DNA of 64,000 nt. Origin: Lytechinus variegatus. Taxonomy: Eukaryota > Echinodermata > Echinoidea > Temnopleuroida > Toxopneustidae. The number at the start of each line of letters is the position of its first letter. Positions within the stretch are counted from its first letter, which is position 1. The notes under the pieces are model-generated. The model was not told the origin of the DNA, did not search any database, and saw only the letters and a program-made list of their open reading frames with translations. The DNA lies in the NCBI RefSeq assembly GCF_018143015.1, contig NC_054743.1:33319934-33383933 (forward strand), given 5' to 3'. A program made the position numbers and the translations under genes. This document shows positions 1 through 11,200 of the stretch, piece by piece.

Positions 1-105
1 AAGAAAACACTTTTTCAGGGTTTGGTGAAACCATGGATCCTACTAGAACTAGGATTCATGGTGAAACCTAAATCAAACCAATCTATTGTATCCATTCTAT
101 AACAG

Positions 106-336
106 CTTGCTGAGCCCAGTTCTGATGAGGATCGCATCAAGGATATTAATATGAAGGTTGATGAAGTCATTCATGAGATCAGAGAAGGGCATGGCAAGCA
201 GCTTCAGGAGTCAGAGAGAACACAGAGCTCACAAAAGAGCATCCAGAATCGGGTGGGCCATCTTGAGGACAACATGAAACTCTTACACAAGAAGATAGAT
301 GCGTTGCTTGAAAGAAGCACACTACCAAGAGAGTGA
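106..336 (+). CDS. possible terminal exon, coiled-coil protein
   Basis: An open frame runs from a plausible splice acceptor (pyrimidine-rich, ending AACAG at 105) to a TGA at 334-336 and encodes about 76 residues. The residues are highly charged with heptad-like spacing (RVGHLEDNMKLLHKKIDALL near the end), which suggests a coiled coil. An in-frame TAA lies at 100-102, so the frame must enter by splicing or start at the Met at 151. The layout suits the last exon of a + strand gene lying left of the window. Channel C-termini often end in such coils, but I do not recognise the family and propose no function. Confidence 0.35.
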   Translation, partial: LAEPSSDEDRIKDINMKVDEVIHEIREGHGKQLQESERTQSSQKSIQNRVGHLEDNMKLLHKKIDALLERSTLPRE

Positions 337-358
337 TTCGCGTTCAAATTCTTAAAGC

Positions 359-498
359 CTGGTCCCCGTTGCATAAAAGTTACGACTATGGAAATTTTGC
401 CATCCAGTTGCTTACGCTAATCAAAAGCCAATCAAAATCAAGTATTTCATGCCAGTTGTCATTGGATGGCAAAGTCACCATAATGTTTTGGGCCCAGG
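359..498. repeat. foldback MITE, GTTGCATAAAAGTTAC family
   Basis: The left arm (CCCGTTGCATAAAAGTTAC then a stretch with TTTGCCATCCA) is matched in inverse by TTGGATGGCAAAGTCACCATAA near 465. A second, half-length copy lies at 16845-16930. It is a short non-coding inverted-repeat element; the right end has drifted. Confidence 0.5.
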
Positions 499-499
499 A

Positions 500-1550
500 G
501 TTTGGAAAGACAAGCAAATATATGGTTTGAAGAAATATTGTTTTTGGAATTCTCCGAAGATCGAGCACTATAATTCCGTTGTTTGCAGATATGGCACTCT
601 GATACTATTAGGCAAGATGCCCTTATACTAAGAATCGCAGACCATAACTGTTTTCTTTTGTATCTCACAATAATTAAGAATGAAGGGCATATTTTTGTTC
701 CTCTCGAATGAAAGCAAACGTTATTTCTTTAATATCTCATTACGTGCTTGAATTGTTGGCGTACAGTGAAACATGAATGACCAGTAGTTTTTTTTTTACT
801 TGCAGAATTTAGTTTCTCATAAATCACAATATCTTTAGTATTTTGCAAAAATATTTGTCTTTAACGAAAAAATCACTTTCTCCAAACATTCTTGGAGTGC
901 ATGTCTATAATGAAAAATGTATAGTTTCAAAAACCAGTTAAACCTCTTTAACTTACACTTTTATTACTGGATATATATTTGTCAGTGATTGAATCAATAT
1001 CCTTTTTTCTTTGTGCACGTATACTGCTTAACATTGGCAATTTAATTTCCAAACCCTTCTTTTACCGTCAACTTTCATCACAAAGACTAAGATCTAAACG
1101 AATCTTTACGACGTTCTTTACGATCCTAAAAGCATTAGATATTTATGTTATACTGCATAATAAATGTATGATCATTTACCTAAATTCAGAAAATGTATAT
1201 CTTACGGTTTTTGAAAGGTAAAAAATAATGAAATATCTGTATATATTCCCTTAATTACAAGCATATACATGTACGTTAAGCATGGAATTAGCAAAAAATC
1301 GAAAGATAAAATACAATTAATCTAGAATCTATCTTACGAAATTCATGTGAATCTCGGTTTACATATAGAAATCAGCTTTAGCAAATAAATATATTGCAAA
1401 TACATTCCGTACTCATAATTTGAATACCGGATTCGTATTAAATATGTTTTGTACTTTATTATTGATCTGTATACTTTATTGAAAGTGTTTTGCTTGAAAT
1501 AAATATGGATGTGTGTGTGCGCGTTTGTATTCATCCACCGTGAAAAACCT
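500..1550. other. AT-rich intergenic, no feature seen
   Basis: Only short chance open frames are present. I see no exon-like run with splice sites, no RNA gene and no clear repeat boundaries. Confidence 0.4.
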
Positions 1551-1556
1551 GGACAC

Positions 1557-2155
1557 TTTAAGGAGAATGAAACCATTGGAACAAGATAGCTTGTATGAAA
1601 ATAGAAAAATCAAAGAAACAGATCAACAAGTTTGAGAAAAATCGGACAAATAATGAGAAAGTTATGAGCATTTGAATATTGCGATCACTAATGCTATGGA
1701 GATCGCAAATTGACAATGCGACAAAGATGTGTGATGTCACTTGTGAACAACTCTTCCCATTACTTTAGTATATATTTCACTTGAATTTCCTTTTTTATCA
1801 CATCTATCCATAGATCACGTGTTCTTTCTACATGAGGGCATGTAATACATATTTTTTATAAATACATCTTGGATAAAGAGTTTATTTCATCATAAGAAAA
1901 AGCAAAAAGAGACATTTTGAGGGTATTTTATAGTCCATCAAAGGGAAAGTTGTTCATCAGTGACATCACACATCCTTGTCGCATTGCCAATGGGAGGAAC
2001 TCCATGGCATTAGTGATTGCAATATTCAAATGCTCATAACTTTCTCATTATTTGTCAAATTTTTCTCAAACTTTCTTTATTCTTACTCTTTTATTTTTCT
2101 GTTTTTACACAGGCCTATTTGTTCCAAAGGTTTTATTCCCCTTTAATCTAAAACA
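1557..2155. repeat. long foldback MITE with TTAA-like ends
   Basis: The left end reads TTAAGGAGAATGAAACCATT and the right end, in reverse complement, TTAAAGGGGAATAAAACCTT. The arms keep pairing inward: AATATTGCGATCACTAATGC near 1676 opposes GCATTAGTGATTGCAATATT near 2009. There is no coding capacity. A related element lies at 47785-48325. TTAA at both edges suggests a TTAA target duplication. Confidence 0.65.
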
Positions 2156-2489
2156 CCACATTCCATAGTGGGCCTGAATCGAATGAATAACATTATTATC
2201 ATGTTTCTACAACGATAAACGTTGATGTATCATGATCATAAAAGTGAAAATTTTGTTGTGTTCTATTTCCGAAACTCCATGGCACATATGAAATTTAATC
2301 GCCATACCGTCGGCGTTCATCTGAACCGTCGTATCAGTCAATTTTGGTCCCACCCCAAAAAACAAAATCGATTTTGAGATTTTTGCAGAAAATGAAAGTA
2401 CACGTCCTATTCTATTCATAACTAAATTTCTAGGCAGTAATTTGTTTTCGTTTCTTAGATAAGAAAAAAAAAATGAAAAAAAAAAATTC

Positions 2490-2690
2490 TCGCACACAAT
2501 GTGTGCACATCCTCCACTCCCTGTGGAGTATTCCAGTCAGTCGCCGTTGAGGCGCACACAGTTCTGGACACGCTATATGACTTTCACATCCTACCGGGTA
2601 CCCATGTAGCACCTGCTTGGGTCAAGAGTGGCAAAGTGTGGATTAACGCCTTGCCAAGGACGCTAGACCGCGGAGGGATCAACTGGTTAA
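2490..2690 (-). repeat. SINE 3' portion, minus strand
   Basis: Read on the - strand, this holds a run I recognise from sea-urchin-type SINE tails: CCTTGGCAAGGCGTTAATCC, a GGGTACCCGGTAGGATGTGA box, then GGAGTGGAGGATGTGCACAC and an A-rich end. The same GGGTACC..GG block sits in the fuller SINE at 60411-60705. Short open frames here are chance frames. Confidence 0.55.
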
Positions 2691-3104
2691 GGTAAAATGT
2701 TTTATTCTATTCTTGTGATGTATGCAATTAAGTTTGTATTTATGTATAGGGACTATCAAGTATCAGTAATCATGCGAGCAAAATTTCAAGTCATTGGATG
2801 AAACTCAAAGATCATTTAAGGTCAAAAGCTTGGACAATCAATGTTTTTCACATGGAAATTGTTATTATATTCAAAGGAATATATGAATAAAAAAGAATGC
2901 TTGATATTTCAATGTTCAGTGTTCAGACGCATTATTTTGACGGACATTCTTTTACAATTATCCAATGTTGGATTGACCATGATTAATGTATCGAGTTGAA
3001 TTTACCTTTTTGGAATTTGTGAAGTTTTGTTTTACTAGTTTTTATTTCTTCGAATTATAGTGTTATATATCGATAAACGAACTTTGTCATATTATTTTTT
3101 CAAA

Positions 3105-3560
3105 TACACTTAAAAGAGTGCTTCCTCTTCTTATAAATGAGAACCAATAAGGTTTTATGGAAGTGTGTTATATTGTCGAAAATATTCGACTGTTATATGA
3201 TGCACTTTTGTGTAGAGGTGTGAACGATTGATTTGTAACGATTTAAAGAAGGCTTTTGATTCGATCTCATAATTTTTATCATAAACATTTTGATATTTTA
3301 TATGAGAACATCAATTCATGTACATGGTTACCTTACTCCAAGATTTAGAATAGAAAGTTTTGTCGCCAAGCGGACCATTTCCTCTCTTTATAATTTCCTA
3401 TTAGATACTTGAAAAAAATTCAAGGTTTATTAATAGAAGACTGATTATTTATCTTCTGAATCCTATACAGTGACAAAGTTTTAAAGGACTAAACTTATTA
3501 CTTGTAATTTCATTTTCTCAATCGTTAAAAATTCTTGGATTTCGAGGATTTTGAAAGGGT
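3105..3560 (+). mobile_element. decayed LINE reverse transcriptase (Tx1/L1-like)
   Basis: Translated pieces in shifting frames match the L1/Tx1 reverse-transcriptase order: LKRVLPLLINENQ, then GFMEVCYIVENIRLLYDALL, then the catalytic-region block DLKKAFDSISHNFYHKHFDI, then a weak IQGLLIED-like block near 3420. Stops and frame changes are frequent, so it is a dead fragment. Both ends of the element are missing. The clade call rests on the block order alone. Confidence 0.55.
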
Positions 3561-3631
3561 CAATTGGTGTAACATTTTTTTTTCGTCTTTCGTAACTCAC
3601 ATTGCCAAGACAAGAAGATGCTGTTTCGGTA

Positions 3632-3788
3632 CATCACATGTACTTAGCACTTAAAGTGCTTGTATAGTGACTGCACTACGAGTGCTGATTTTCTAGTTTA
3701 AATTTTAACTAAAAATATCAGCACTCGTAGTGCAACCACTATGCAAGCACTGCAAGTGCTTAATTTGCACTTCATTTTTTCTACAGTC
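3632..3788. repeat. palindromic MITE, CACTGT-type
   Basis: Two arms of about 70 bp (AGCACTTAAAGTGCTTGTAT and the inverse AAGCACTGCAAGTGCTTAAT) flank a short AT-rich centre. Flanking TA dinucleotides fit a TA target duplication. It is close kin to the element at 5805-5970. Confidence 0.65.
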
Positions 3789-3993
3789 TACAAGTATAAT
3801 TACTTTGACCAATAAAATACGTGAACGTATTCCACTGTTAATATATATATACATTTGGCCTTGTTGAAACGATTTATTAGTTAATAATGCTAGATTAAAT
3901 TCGAAAGGATTAATACTTGGATTTACCAATTAGTAAAAAAAGCAGAAACATAACATTTCTCTTTCCTTCAACTCTTTTCACTGTTGTATCTAG

Positions 3994-4609
3994 ATCAGCT
4001 TCAGGATCATTTCGTCCGGTCAAGCAGGGGTGCATTTTCTCTTTCCGACACTTATCCAAGTATGATCACCTTGCAGAGTGCCAATCTATCCACAATGACT
4101 ACTGATTTGGACGCCAGATTTGACTGGTTCATCACAGCCACTTCTACCTCCTGGATCCAGGTTGATATCCTGGACATAAAGTTAGGAATGGGGGCTGTTG
4201 TCTGCATCCACGACCTCATAAGATACTTTGGTGGATGGGTGTGCATGAGGAACTTGGGATCATCTACCACATGGTATTCCTACGATGGCGAGATTTGGTT
4301 GATGTTCCATGTCCGTACACTGTAAAAACTGCGGTGTTAAAACTGACACAAATTGGTGTTAAGAGGACTACACCCTGAGGTGTTAAAATTACACCCTAGA
4401 GATTATACATAACACTAAAAGAGTGTAAATGTAGCAACAAAAGGTGTTGTAGACACCTATAGGTGTAAAACTAACACCACCAATTTCACACCGGTGTAAA
4501 ATAACTGGTGTGGTCCTCTATGTACACCGTTTAACACCACAGTTTTTGCTGTGTAGAGAGGAACAGCCACAGCCTGGCGCTGGCCTGACAGTGAAGCTCA
4601 CTCTCATTG
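3994..4609 (+). pseudogene. orphan CUB-like exon split by a MITE
   Basis: An acceptor (TTGTATCTAG) opens a frame in phase 1, as in the 14 CUB exons downstream, and a donor (ATTG|GTAATA) closes it in phase 1. The translation has CUB-like spacing: GAFSLSDTYPSMITLQS early, a central IHDL where the receptor has VYDHP, and PGAGLTVKLTLIG at the end, matching NGPGFxAEAxxLG. A MITE with its extra TA occupies 238 nt; without it the exon is 378 nt, an exact in-frame match to the commonest receptor CUB exon. With it, the frame meets TAA at once. I see no signal peptide, stalk or partner exon nearby, so it looks like a relic of a lost paralogue or a discarded exon. The conserved domain cysteines are absent. 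Confidence 0.6.
4318..4553. repeat. MITE inserted in CUB-like exon
   Basis: The ends are near-perfect inverted repeats of about 24 bp: CACTGTAAAAACTGCGGTGT on the left and, in reverse complement, CACAGCAAAAACTGTGGTGT on the right. TA is duplicated at 4316-4317 and 4554-4555. The interior is rich in GGTGTNAAA and its inverse. The strong match of the ends and the open host frame on both sides suggest a fairly recent insertion. Confidence 0.8.
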
Positions 4610-5294
4610 GTAATATCAAGGAAATTTCACCTCTTACATATATCTCCTTGGTAATATTTAGTGAAAGAGGTTTAGTAAGAATGCAAGCGGCTATTCTTTC
4701 ATTGAAAAGACGTCAAATAAACTTGTCGACCGATTTGTTTGGGATTTGTTTACCAGACCCCGCAAAAGTGAAGGCTTGAAAACGATTGATTTCTTTTCAT
4801 GATAATACACGTGAGGTTGCGATTGGTAATTAATAATCAACGTAAACTTTATTTTACTTGTCTTTTGACTGTATCTTCAGAAATATCGTAGTTGATATAT
4901 ACGATGTTTGATACGACAGTTGACTAAAACTGACTATACTATCCATCAAGCGCAACAATTCACTGTACGAACAATGTTCGCGATCATTTAGATGCAATAA
5001 TGAAGCCAAGATAAGAACATCCAAAAGCGAACACAAACAAGTTTCGTCTTACATATAGCACAACATTTAATTTTTACACTTTTGAAAAAAAATTGTCAAA
5101 TTTTTTTAGTCAGGTATCTATATTCCTGATTTGCCCAATAAATATTACACAAATTAAACTGCAACAACACAGTTTACGGCAGTATTGTGAATGAATTCCC
5201 ACCATGTTGGATGAAGCGATATAATGGTTCCCTTTCCCATCATCTAGTAGGGTGTATGCTGTATATACATAAATATGTGTGTGTAAAGTTATCA

Positions 5295-5600
5295 TGTACA
5301 ACAGCTTTTGGCAACTCTTTTTATTTAAATATTGTAAAGAAATGGATGAAGAGAAAATGGTATGCGTAGCTTAAATCAATGTTCCCCAGAGCTATCTACC
5401 CTTTGGTTTGGCCTAGCCACTAGCCCGTCTCTGTGGTCTAGTGGTTTAGGTACCGACGTTCAAAGCTGGGGGCCCGGGTTCGATTCACGGCAGAGGCATT
5501 TTTCGGCATCACCAATTTTTCCAAAGGGTAGATAGCTCTGGGGAACCTTGATTTAAGCTACACCTACCATTGTTCTCTTCATCATTTTCTTTACAATGTA
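5295..5600. mobile_element. inverted-repeat element with tRNA-like core, copy 1
   Basis: Arms of about 73 bp at 5333-5405 and 5523-5598 pair in inverse (for example CCCCAGAGCTATCTACCCTT against AAGGGTAGATAGCTCTGGGG). Between them lies a tRNA-like sequence at 5427-5497 with a 7-bp acceptor stem that has one wobble, box A (TGGTCTAGTGG) and box B (GGTTCGATTC), but mismatches in the anticodon and T stems. (TA)n lies at the right edge. Copy 2 is at 45761-46097. Confidence 0.7.
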
Positions 5601-5804
5601 TATATATATATATATAAATATATATATATTAGCAAACTGATAAAGGAAAGTAGAAGGAAATTTCACTCTAACTAGGTTCGATTTATTCGTTCTGAAGAAT
5701 AAATGGAAACTAGTGAAAGTGGAATTTTCTTCGACTTTTCTTCGATTAGTTTATTATTTTCTTTCCTTGATGGAGAACATAATTATTTCATTACATTGTG
5801 TTTA

Positions 5805-5970
5805 CACTGTAAAAAAATGAGGTGCAAATTTAGCACTTACAATGCTTGCATAGTGACTGTATACGAGCGCTGATTTTCTAGTTTAAATTTGAGGTAGAAA
5901 ATCAGCACTCGCAGTACAGTCACTATACAAGCACTGTTAGTGCTAAATCAGCACTTTATTTTTTACAGTG
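5805..5970. repeat. palindromic MITE, CACTGT-type
   Basis: A 166-bp near-complete hairpin starts CACTGTAAAAAAATGAGGTG and ends with its inverse, TTATTTTTTACAGTG, with TA on both sides. It has no coding capacity. Confidence 0.8.
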
Positions 5971-5986
5971 TATGCTTATTGTATAC

Positions 5987-6546
5987 TTAATGGTAAAGTC
6001 CACCTCAGAATATCAGATGAGCACAATATGAAAATGTCATCAAAATCGGATGTAAAATTAAAAAGTTATGAAATTTCAAAGTTTCGCTTATTTTATAATT
6101 ATAGTTATATGAAAGAGCCAGTAACATCCAAATGAGAGAGTCGATGATGTGACTCACTCACTATTTCTTTTGTTTTTTATTGTTAAAAAATTAAACAATA
6201 TTTCAATTTTTACGAATTTGACTATTAATAATTAATAATGGAATTCCACTTGTTCAGGGAGGAATGAAACTTCATTTCACATGACAATGACGAGAAAATC
6301 AAAATATTTCATACTTTCATATGAAATACGAAATACAAAAGAAAAAGTGAGTGAGTGATGTCATCAGTTCCCTCATTTGCATACCGACCGAGATGTTCAT
6401 ATAACTGTTTTGTAAATAAAGCGAAACTTTAAAATGTCACTTTCTTATTTTACATCCGATTTTGATGAAATATTCGGTGTTATGCTTGTTGAATTTTTCT
6501 CTTTTTATTCAAATCAAGTTTTTGTTGGGGTGGACTTGTCCTTTTA
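5987..6546. repeat. foldback MITE, GTCCACC family, copy 1
   Basis: The left edge is TTAATGGTAAAGTCCACCTC and the right edge GGGGTGGACTTGTCCTTTTAA. Inside each arm sits the family signature CATCAAAATCGGATGTAAAA or its inverse. Further copies lie at 9296-9888, 25855-26405 and 37722-38335, with a more distant form at 61190-61800. Confidence 0.8.
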
Positions 6547-6569
6547 ATAATGCCTACATGTTTGTATCA

Positions 6570-6880
6570 TTACACCTTTGGATGGTTTAGCACCAGGATA
6601 CGTGACCTCGTTTATGGAACAACGCTCATCTGGTACTGGTGTCACTCATCATGTACCCATCACACACCTGAGGGGATTTGGAGGCTGTGCCTTTCCTTTT
6701 ATCATGTTTATTGCTCCACGCCTTTGGAACTCCCTCCCGTCTTCGCTCCGTGAATTTGACAGCATTGAACTCTTCCAATCATTCCTCAAAACTCACTTTT
6801 TCAGCAATGTGCAGTAATTAGCATTGGATGAGCCTGCACCTATGAATGTTTTTAAATATGGCACAATATAAATTCTGTGG
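6570..6880 (+). mobile_element. LINE 3' end fragment
   Basis: The open frame ending at 6817 encodes the C-terminal tail typical of CR1/L2/Jockey-group LINE proteins: LAPGYV early, GCAFPFIMFIAPRLWNSLPS in the middle, then FQSFLKTHFFSNVQ and a stop. A short 3' non-coding tail follows. The rest of the element is missing. Confidence 0.75.
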
Positions 6881-7042
6881 ATCGTCGTCTTCATCATGTC
6901 AGTGCGTCATTTTACCACTTTTTCTTCTTAGATCTTATTAGCGCCATCTAACGGTTTGCTGCAAATATTAAACGGATTGCAGTTTCCTTATTGAAAAGTG
7001 GGAGTATTTTTAATTTGTGTCAATTCTCAAATGTGTTTTCTG

Positions 7043-7048
7043 TATAAA
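7043..7048 (+). promoter_or_regulatory. possible TATA box of the CUB receptor
   Basis: TATAAA lies 64 nt upstream of the receptor start codon, a spacing that would give a short 5' leader. In an AT-rich genome the motif is common, and a separate non-coding first exon cannot be excluded. Confidence 0.25.
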
Positions 7049-7111
7049 TCATATTTAAATAAATGATCGCACATCCGTCCATATGTTGACCACCATGAAC
7101 AAAGAACCACA

Positions 7112-7178
7112 ATGGGAGACTCAAACCACAATCTTCCTGCTGTAATAATATTTATCTTGGTATCTGGATATTTCACAG
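7112..7178 (+). CDS. CUB receptor exon 1: signal peptide
   Basis: It encodes [20 protein letters not shown] then FT, with a hydrophobic core typical of a secretion signal, and ends CACAG|GTAAGC in phase 1. An upstream ATG at 7094 in another frame stops within 17 codons and may be a small upstream frame. Confidence 0.75.
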
Positions 7179-8155
7179 GTAAGCCTTGTGTTCAATAATA
7201 TTATTTTTATTTGATTTTATTTTCTTCTGCTTGCCTCTCATTCGATAATATTTTTTCCCAAAATATAACAAACATTTATCTAAAAAACTGTATAAATAAA
7301 TATATATATTTATGTATATATATATGTATATATATATATAGATATATGTGTATATATATATCTTTTTAAAAAGCAACATCGCCAATATGGCCATTTATAG
7401 TCCACATTGTCTATACATTTGTAATCTGTTTATCTTTAATATTAAATTGGTAACATACGCACTGCATATTTTCTTATCTCAAAAGACTTGAATTCCTGTG
7501 CTAAAACTCATTACCAGCAACGTTAACCCGATCCCTTCTAGAATCAGCGCGGTCCATGTAGAAAATATATATGGAAACCATAGAATATAGAAGTCAACGG
7601 GTTAAAAATGTATTACATGCCCTTGTCTACATGGTCCTCGAAACAACGACAGAAAAATTAAACAAAAAATTGAATGACATAGTAAATAGGACTCTGAGCC
7701 CGCAATAAAAATGATTCATGTCTGTTTGTCGTATGCAATCTATATGATCATGACAATGTAAATTTGATTGAAGTGCCTGGTCACGTATGATTCAATTCAA
7801 TGTACCTGTATCTGCTGGCGGTTAAAAATTATTAATTTAACGCTAAGACCATCCCATCTGGGGGCGTTTCATCATTATTTTCGTCCGACAAGTTGTCAGA
7901 TCTGACAATTTCCTGGATTCTGATTGGTTGAGAAGCACTGTTACTTTAGTAACTGTCGGATAAAACAGGACTTGTCGGATGAAACGTCTGACAAGTCCTT
8001 TCATGAAACGCTCCCCTGCAAATGACTCAAATGAGTATACATAGCGGAGATTCAAACATTGCTAACAATTTCACCGAAATCCGATCTGGCGATGGAAGGA
8101 TGTAATTAAATTTTCAGATTTAATTTTTTTTTCAAAGGGATAGATATGTACGTAA

Positions 8156-8210
<55 letters not shown>

Positions 8211-11200
8211 AAAATATACAGTGCGTATTTTACCAATTTAATATTAAAGAGAAACAGATTACAAATGTATAGACAATGTGGACGTTACATGGCCATCTGG
8301 GCGATGTTGCTTTTTAAAAAGATATTTACGATATAACCATATATATATATGTGTGTGTGTGTGGGTGTGTGTACATAAACATTGTAGCCAAACCGGCTTT
8401 CTCTCCTTACGAGCTGGTTCGTTTCGGCTGCAATATGTGAAGTCCGTCTATGCACTTCTGACTGTTTGCTCCTTCTCTGTAATTTGGATTATATCTCATG
8501 AATTTCAACATCTCAGTCATTCCGTATCTCCATTATATCTGTCATTCCAGTATATCAGTATCTCCGTAATTTCATTATTTCGGTATCTCAGTAATTTCAG
8601 TACTTTCACTCCTCAATTCCTGTCAGTATTCTCAGTAATCTCACTATTTTCATTATCTCGGTAAATTCGGTATTTTCCCTGTCTTAATAAAGTCAGTATT
8701 CTCAGTCCTCGTCAGTCTTCGAACACTTTCGTATTTCTGTTTTTCCAACTATCCATTCTTGTAGCTCCATACAACGAAATAACAATCAAGCATGAAAGCA
8801 ATATTATTTTATTACTTAAGAAATCATGCTCATTCTGTCGCAACAGGTTCCATTCAAAATTGGACAGAATTTCGTGCAGAAATCTCTAAATGCCAAGCAT
8901 ATTGCCTGGCTCATAATCGAGCATGGAGCCAGATTGTGCTCAACGATTCAGGAGGGAGATTGACATAATCATACACTTGTAAACTCTATGTAGTAAATAC
9001 TGCTTGAATACATTTCAAAGAAAAAAAAACAATCGATTACAAACGATTACTGAATTTCCCTATGCAACTATATACATGGATTAAAAATTGTTCAACACTC
9101 TTCACTTTTACGAAACCATGCTGAACCTTAAACTAACTTTTCAATTCTTTACATGTAGATGCACACCCACCCAATTTTCCACAGGTTTTACTGGATATGT
9201 AATATAAGGGTGGTAAGCTAGGATCTGGATGATCAGGACGGAGTTGTGGTGGCAGTAATGATTCGTTATGGAGATGGGCCGATGGAGATTAAAGAACAAG
9301 TCCACCCCAACAAAAACTTGATTTTAATAAAAAGAGAAAAATTCAACAAGCACAACACTGAAAATTTCATCAAAATCGGATGTAAAATGAGAAAGTTATG
9401 GCATTTTAAAGTTTCGCTTCATTTTACAAAACAGTTATATGCACATCTCGGTCGGTATGCAAATGAGGAACTGATGACATATCACACCCACTATCTTTTT
9501 TGTATTTTATTATATGAAATGTGATTTTTGTTCTCGTCATTGTCATGTGAAATAAAGTTTCATTGCTCCCTGACAACGTGGAATTCCATTATATTAACAT
9601 TTTGTGTTTCAGGCAAGGAGGTCCTAATCGTCAAATTCGTAAAAATTGAAATATTGTATAATTCAAACAAAAAAAACAAAAGAAATAGGGAGTGAGTGAC
9701 ATCGTCGACTCTCTCATTTGGATGTAACTGGCTCGTTCATATGACTATTTTGTTGAAAATAAGTGAAACTTTGAAATGGCATAAGTTTTTTTTACATCCG
9801 ATTTTGATGAAATTTTCGGCATTGTGCTTGGCTGATTTTTCTCTATTGATTCAAATTAACATTTTTCTGAGGTGGACTTGACCTATAATGTTTATCGGTC
9901 ACTATAACTTGACAAAATGGGTTTAATGATTTCGGATGAAATTCTCATTTTGTTATTCATACCAGTGGAATCCGTGTTTGGTCAGACTGAAGTATGTGAT
10001 GACACAATCACCCTGAGTTTGTCGTCACCAAATATGACGGTTACCAATCCCTTTTTCGGCGATCCTTCCTCGACACTCAACTCTCGGGTGAACTGCATTA
10101 CTACTTTCGTTGCCATTCCCGACAGCATGCAGATTGAACTGCGGTTCATTGAGGTCCAGACGACGAGTTACGAAAGAATATCTATCTACGACGATTGGTC
10201 GACGGCTTCTTCAACCTTCCTTATTGCAAATTTTAGAGGGGTCCTTGAAATGTCTCCAGTCGTCACATCTTCCCGTGGAGGATTGATCTTGATCTACAGC
10301 GATTTAAATAATGCTGTAAATGGACCTGGGTACTTAGCCGAAGCTCGAATAATAGGTAGGTACAATTCATTTTTTACATGTAACATAAAGAAAATTATAT
10401 ATTTGGTGACAATCAGTATATATAACAACTGATACACGTTATTCTCCGCTTACATATGCCTTATTTCCACTTTAAAAAAATATAGTTTCTTTCAAAAATT
10501 AATACAACATACTGAAAACCCTTTTTTGCGATTAAAAATTACACCATATTATGACGAGGTATCGAGGTTTAAATTTTTAAAAAATCAATAAAATTCGAAT
10601 CTTATCTGCATATTGATGAGCCGAATATAAAAATACATTAACATGTTTTTGCTTGCAACTTGTGAGTGCTTCAGTAAAATTTGTTCGAATTTCGAATACA
10701 AGTACAATTAAGAAATTGCATGTATTGAGTGGACTTGCAAGAGTAGGAATGAATAATTTCTTAAATGCCAATCCATAGACGGGTAAAACAAATTATGAAA
10801 AAGTTATGTCATCACCTACCCACATTTTTTGTGGTTCAGGACGTCAAGAATATTCAAAAGATGATTTTTTACAGGTAAATACCTATATCATTTCAAAGGG
10901 TATAGGGAAACGGTGCAATAAAATGAGTATAACGCGTTTAAAGTCGCGCGAACCCGTTTTAATCATTCTCATTAAATATATGGAATTTTTATTAATTTTT
11001 TATTGAGATTATTATCTTGAAAGTTAGCATGATAATGTTTTTGTTGTATCATTTTCCCTTTCTATAATACTGGTTGGATTAATGCTCCCATCTTTTTCAA
11101 CTTATTTAATTGTATACATCAAATATAATTATTATGTATATAGTGATTTGCATAGGTATCGGGGTAGCTGCATTGTGTACCACATGGCACTTTGCCATGC

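Larger units (their letters stand above)
7300..8330. repeat. inverted-repeat pair bounded by (TA)n in intron 1
   Basis: The stretch 7358-7478 is the reverse complement, with small differences, of 8208-8330 (for example TAAAAAGCAACATCGCC against GGCGATGTTGCTTTTTAAAA). Each arm ends in (TA)n or (TG)n. The 730-bp spacer holds a separate palindrome at 7853-8022. It could be a long-armed element or two oppositely inserted copies of one repeat. Confidence 0.6.
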
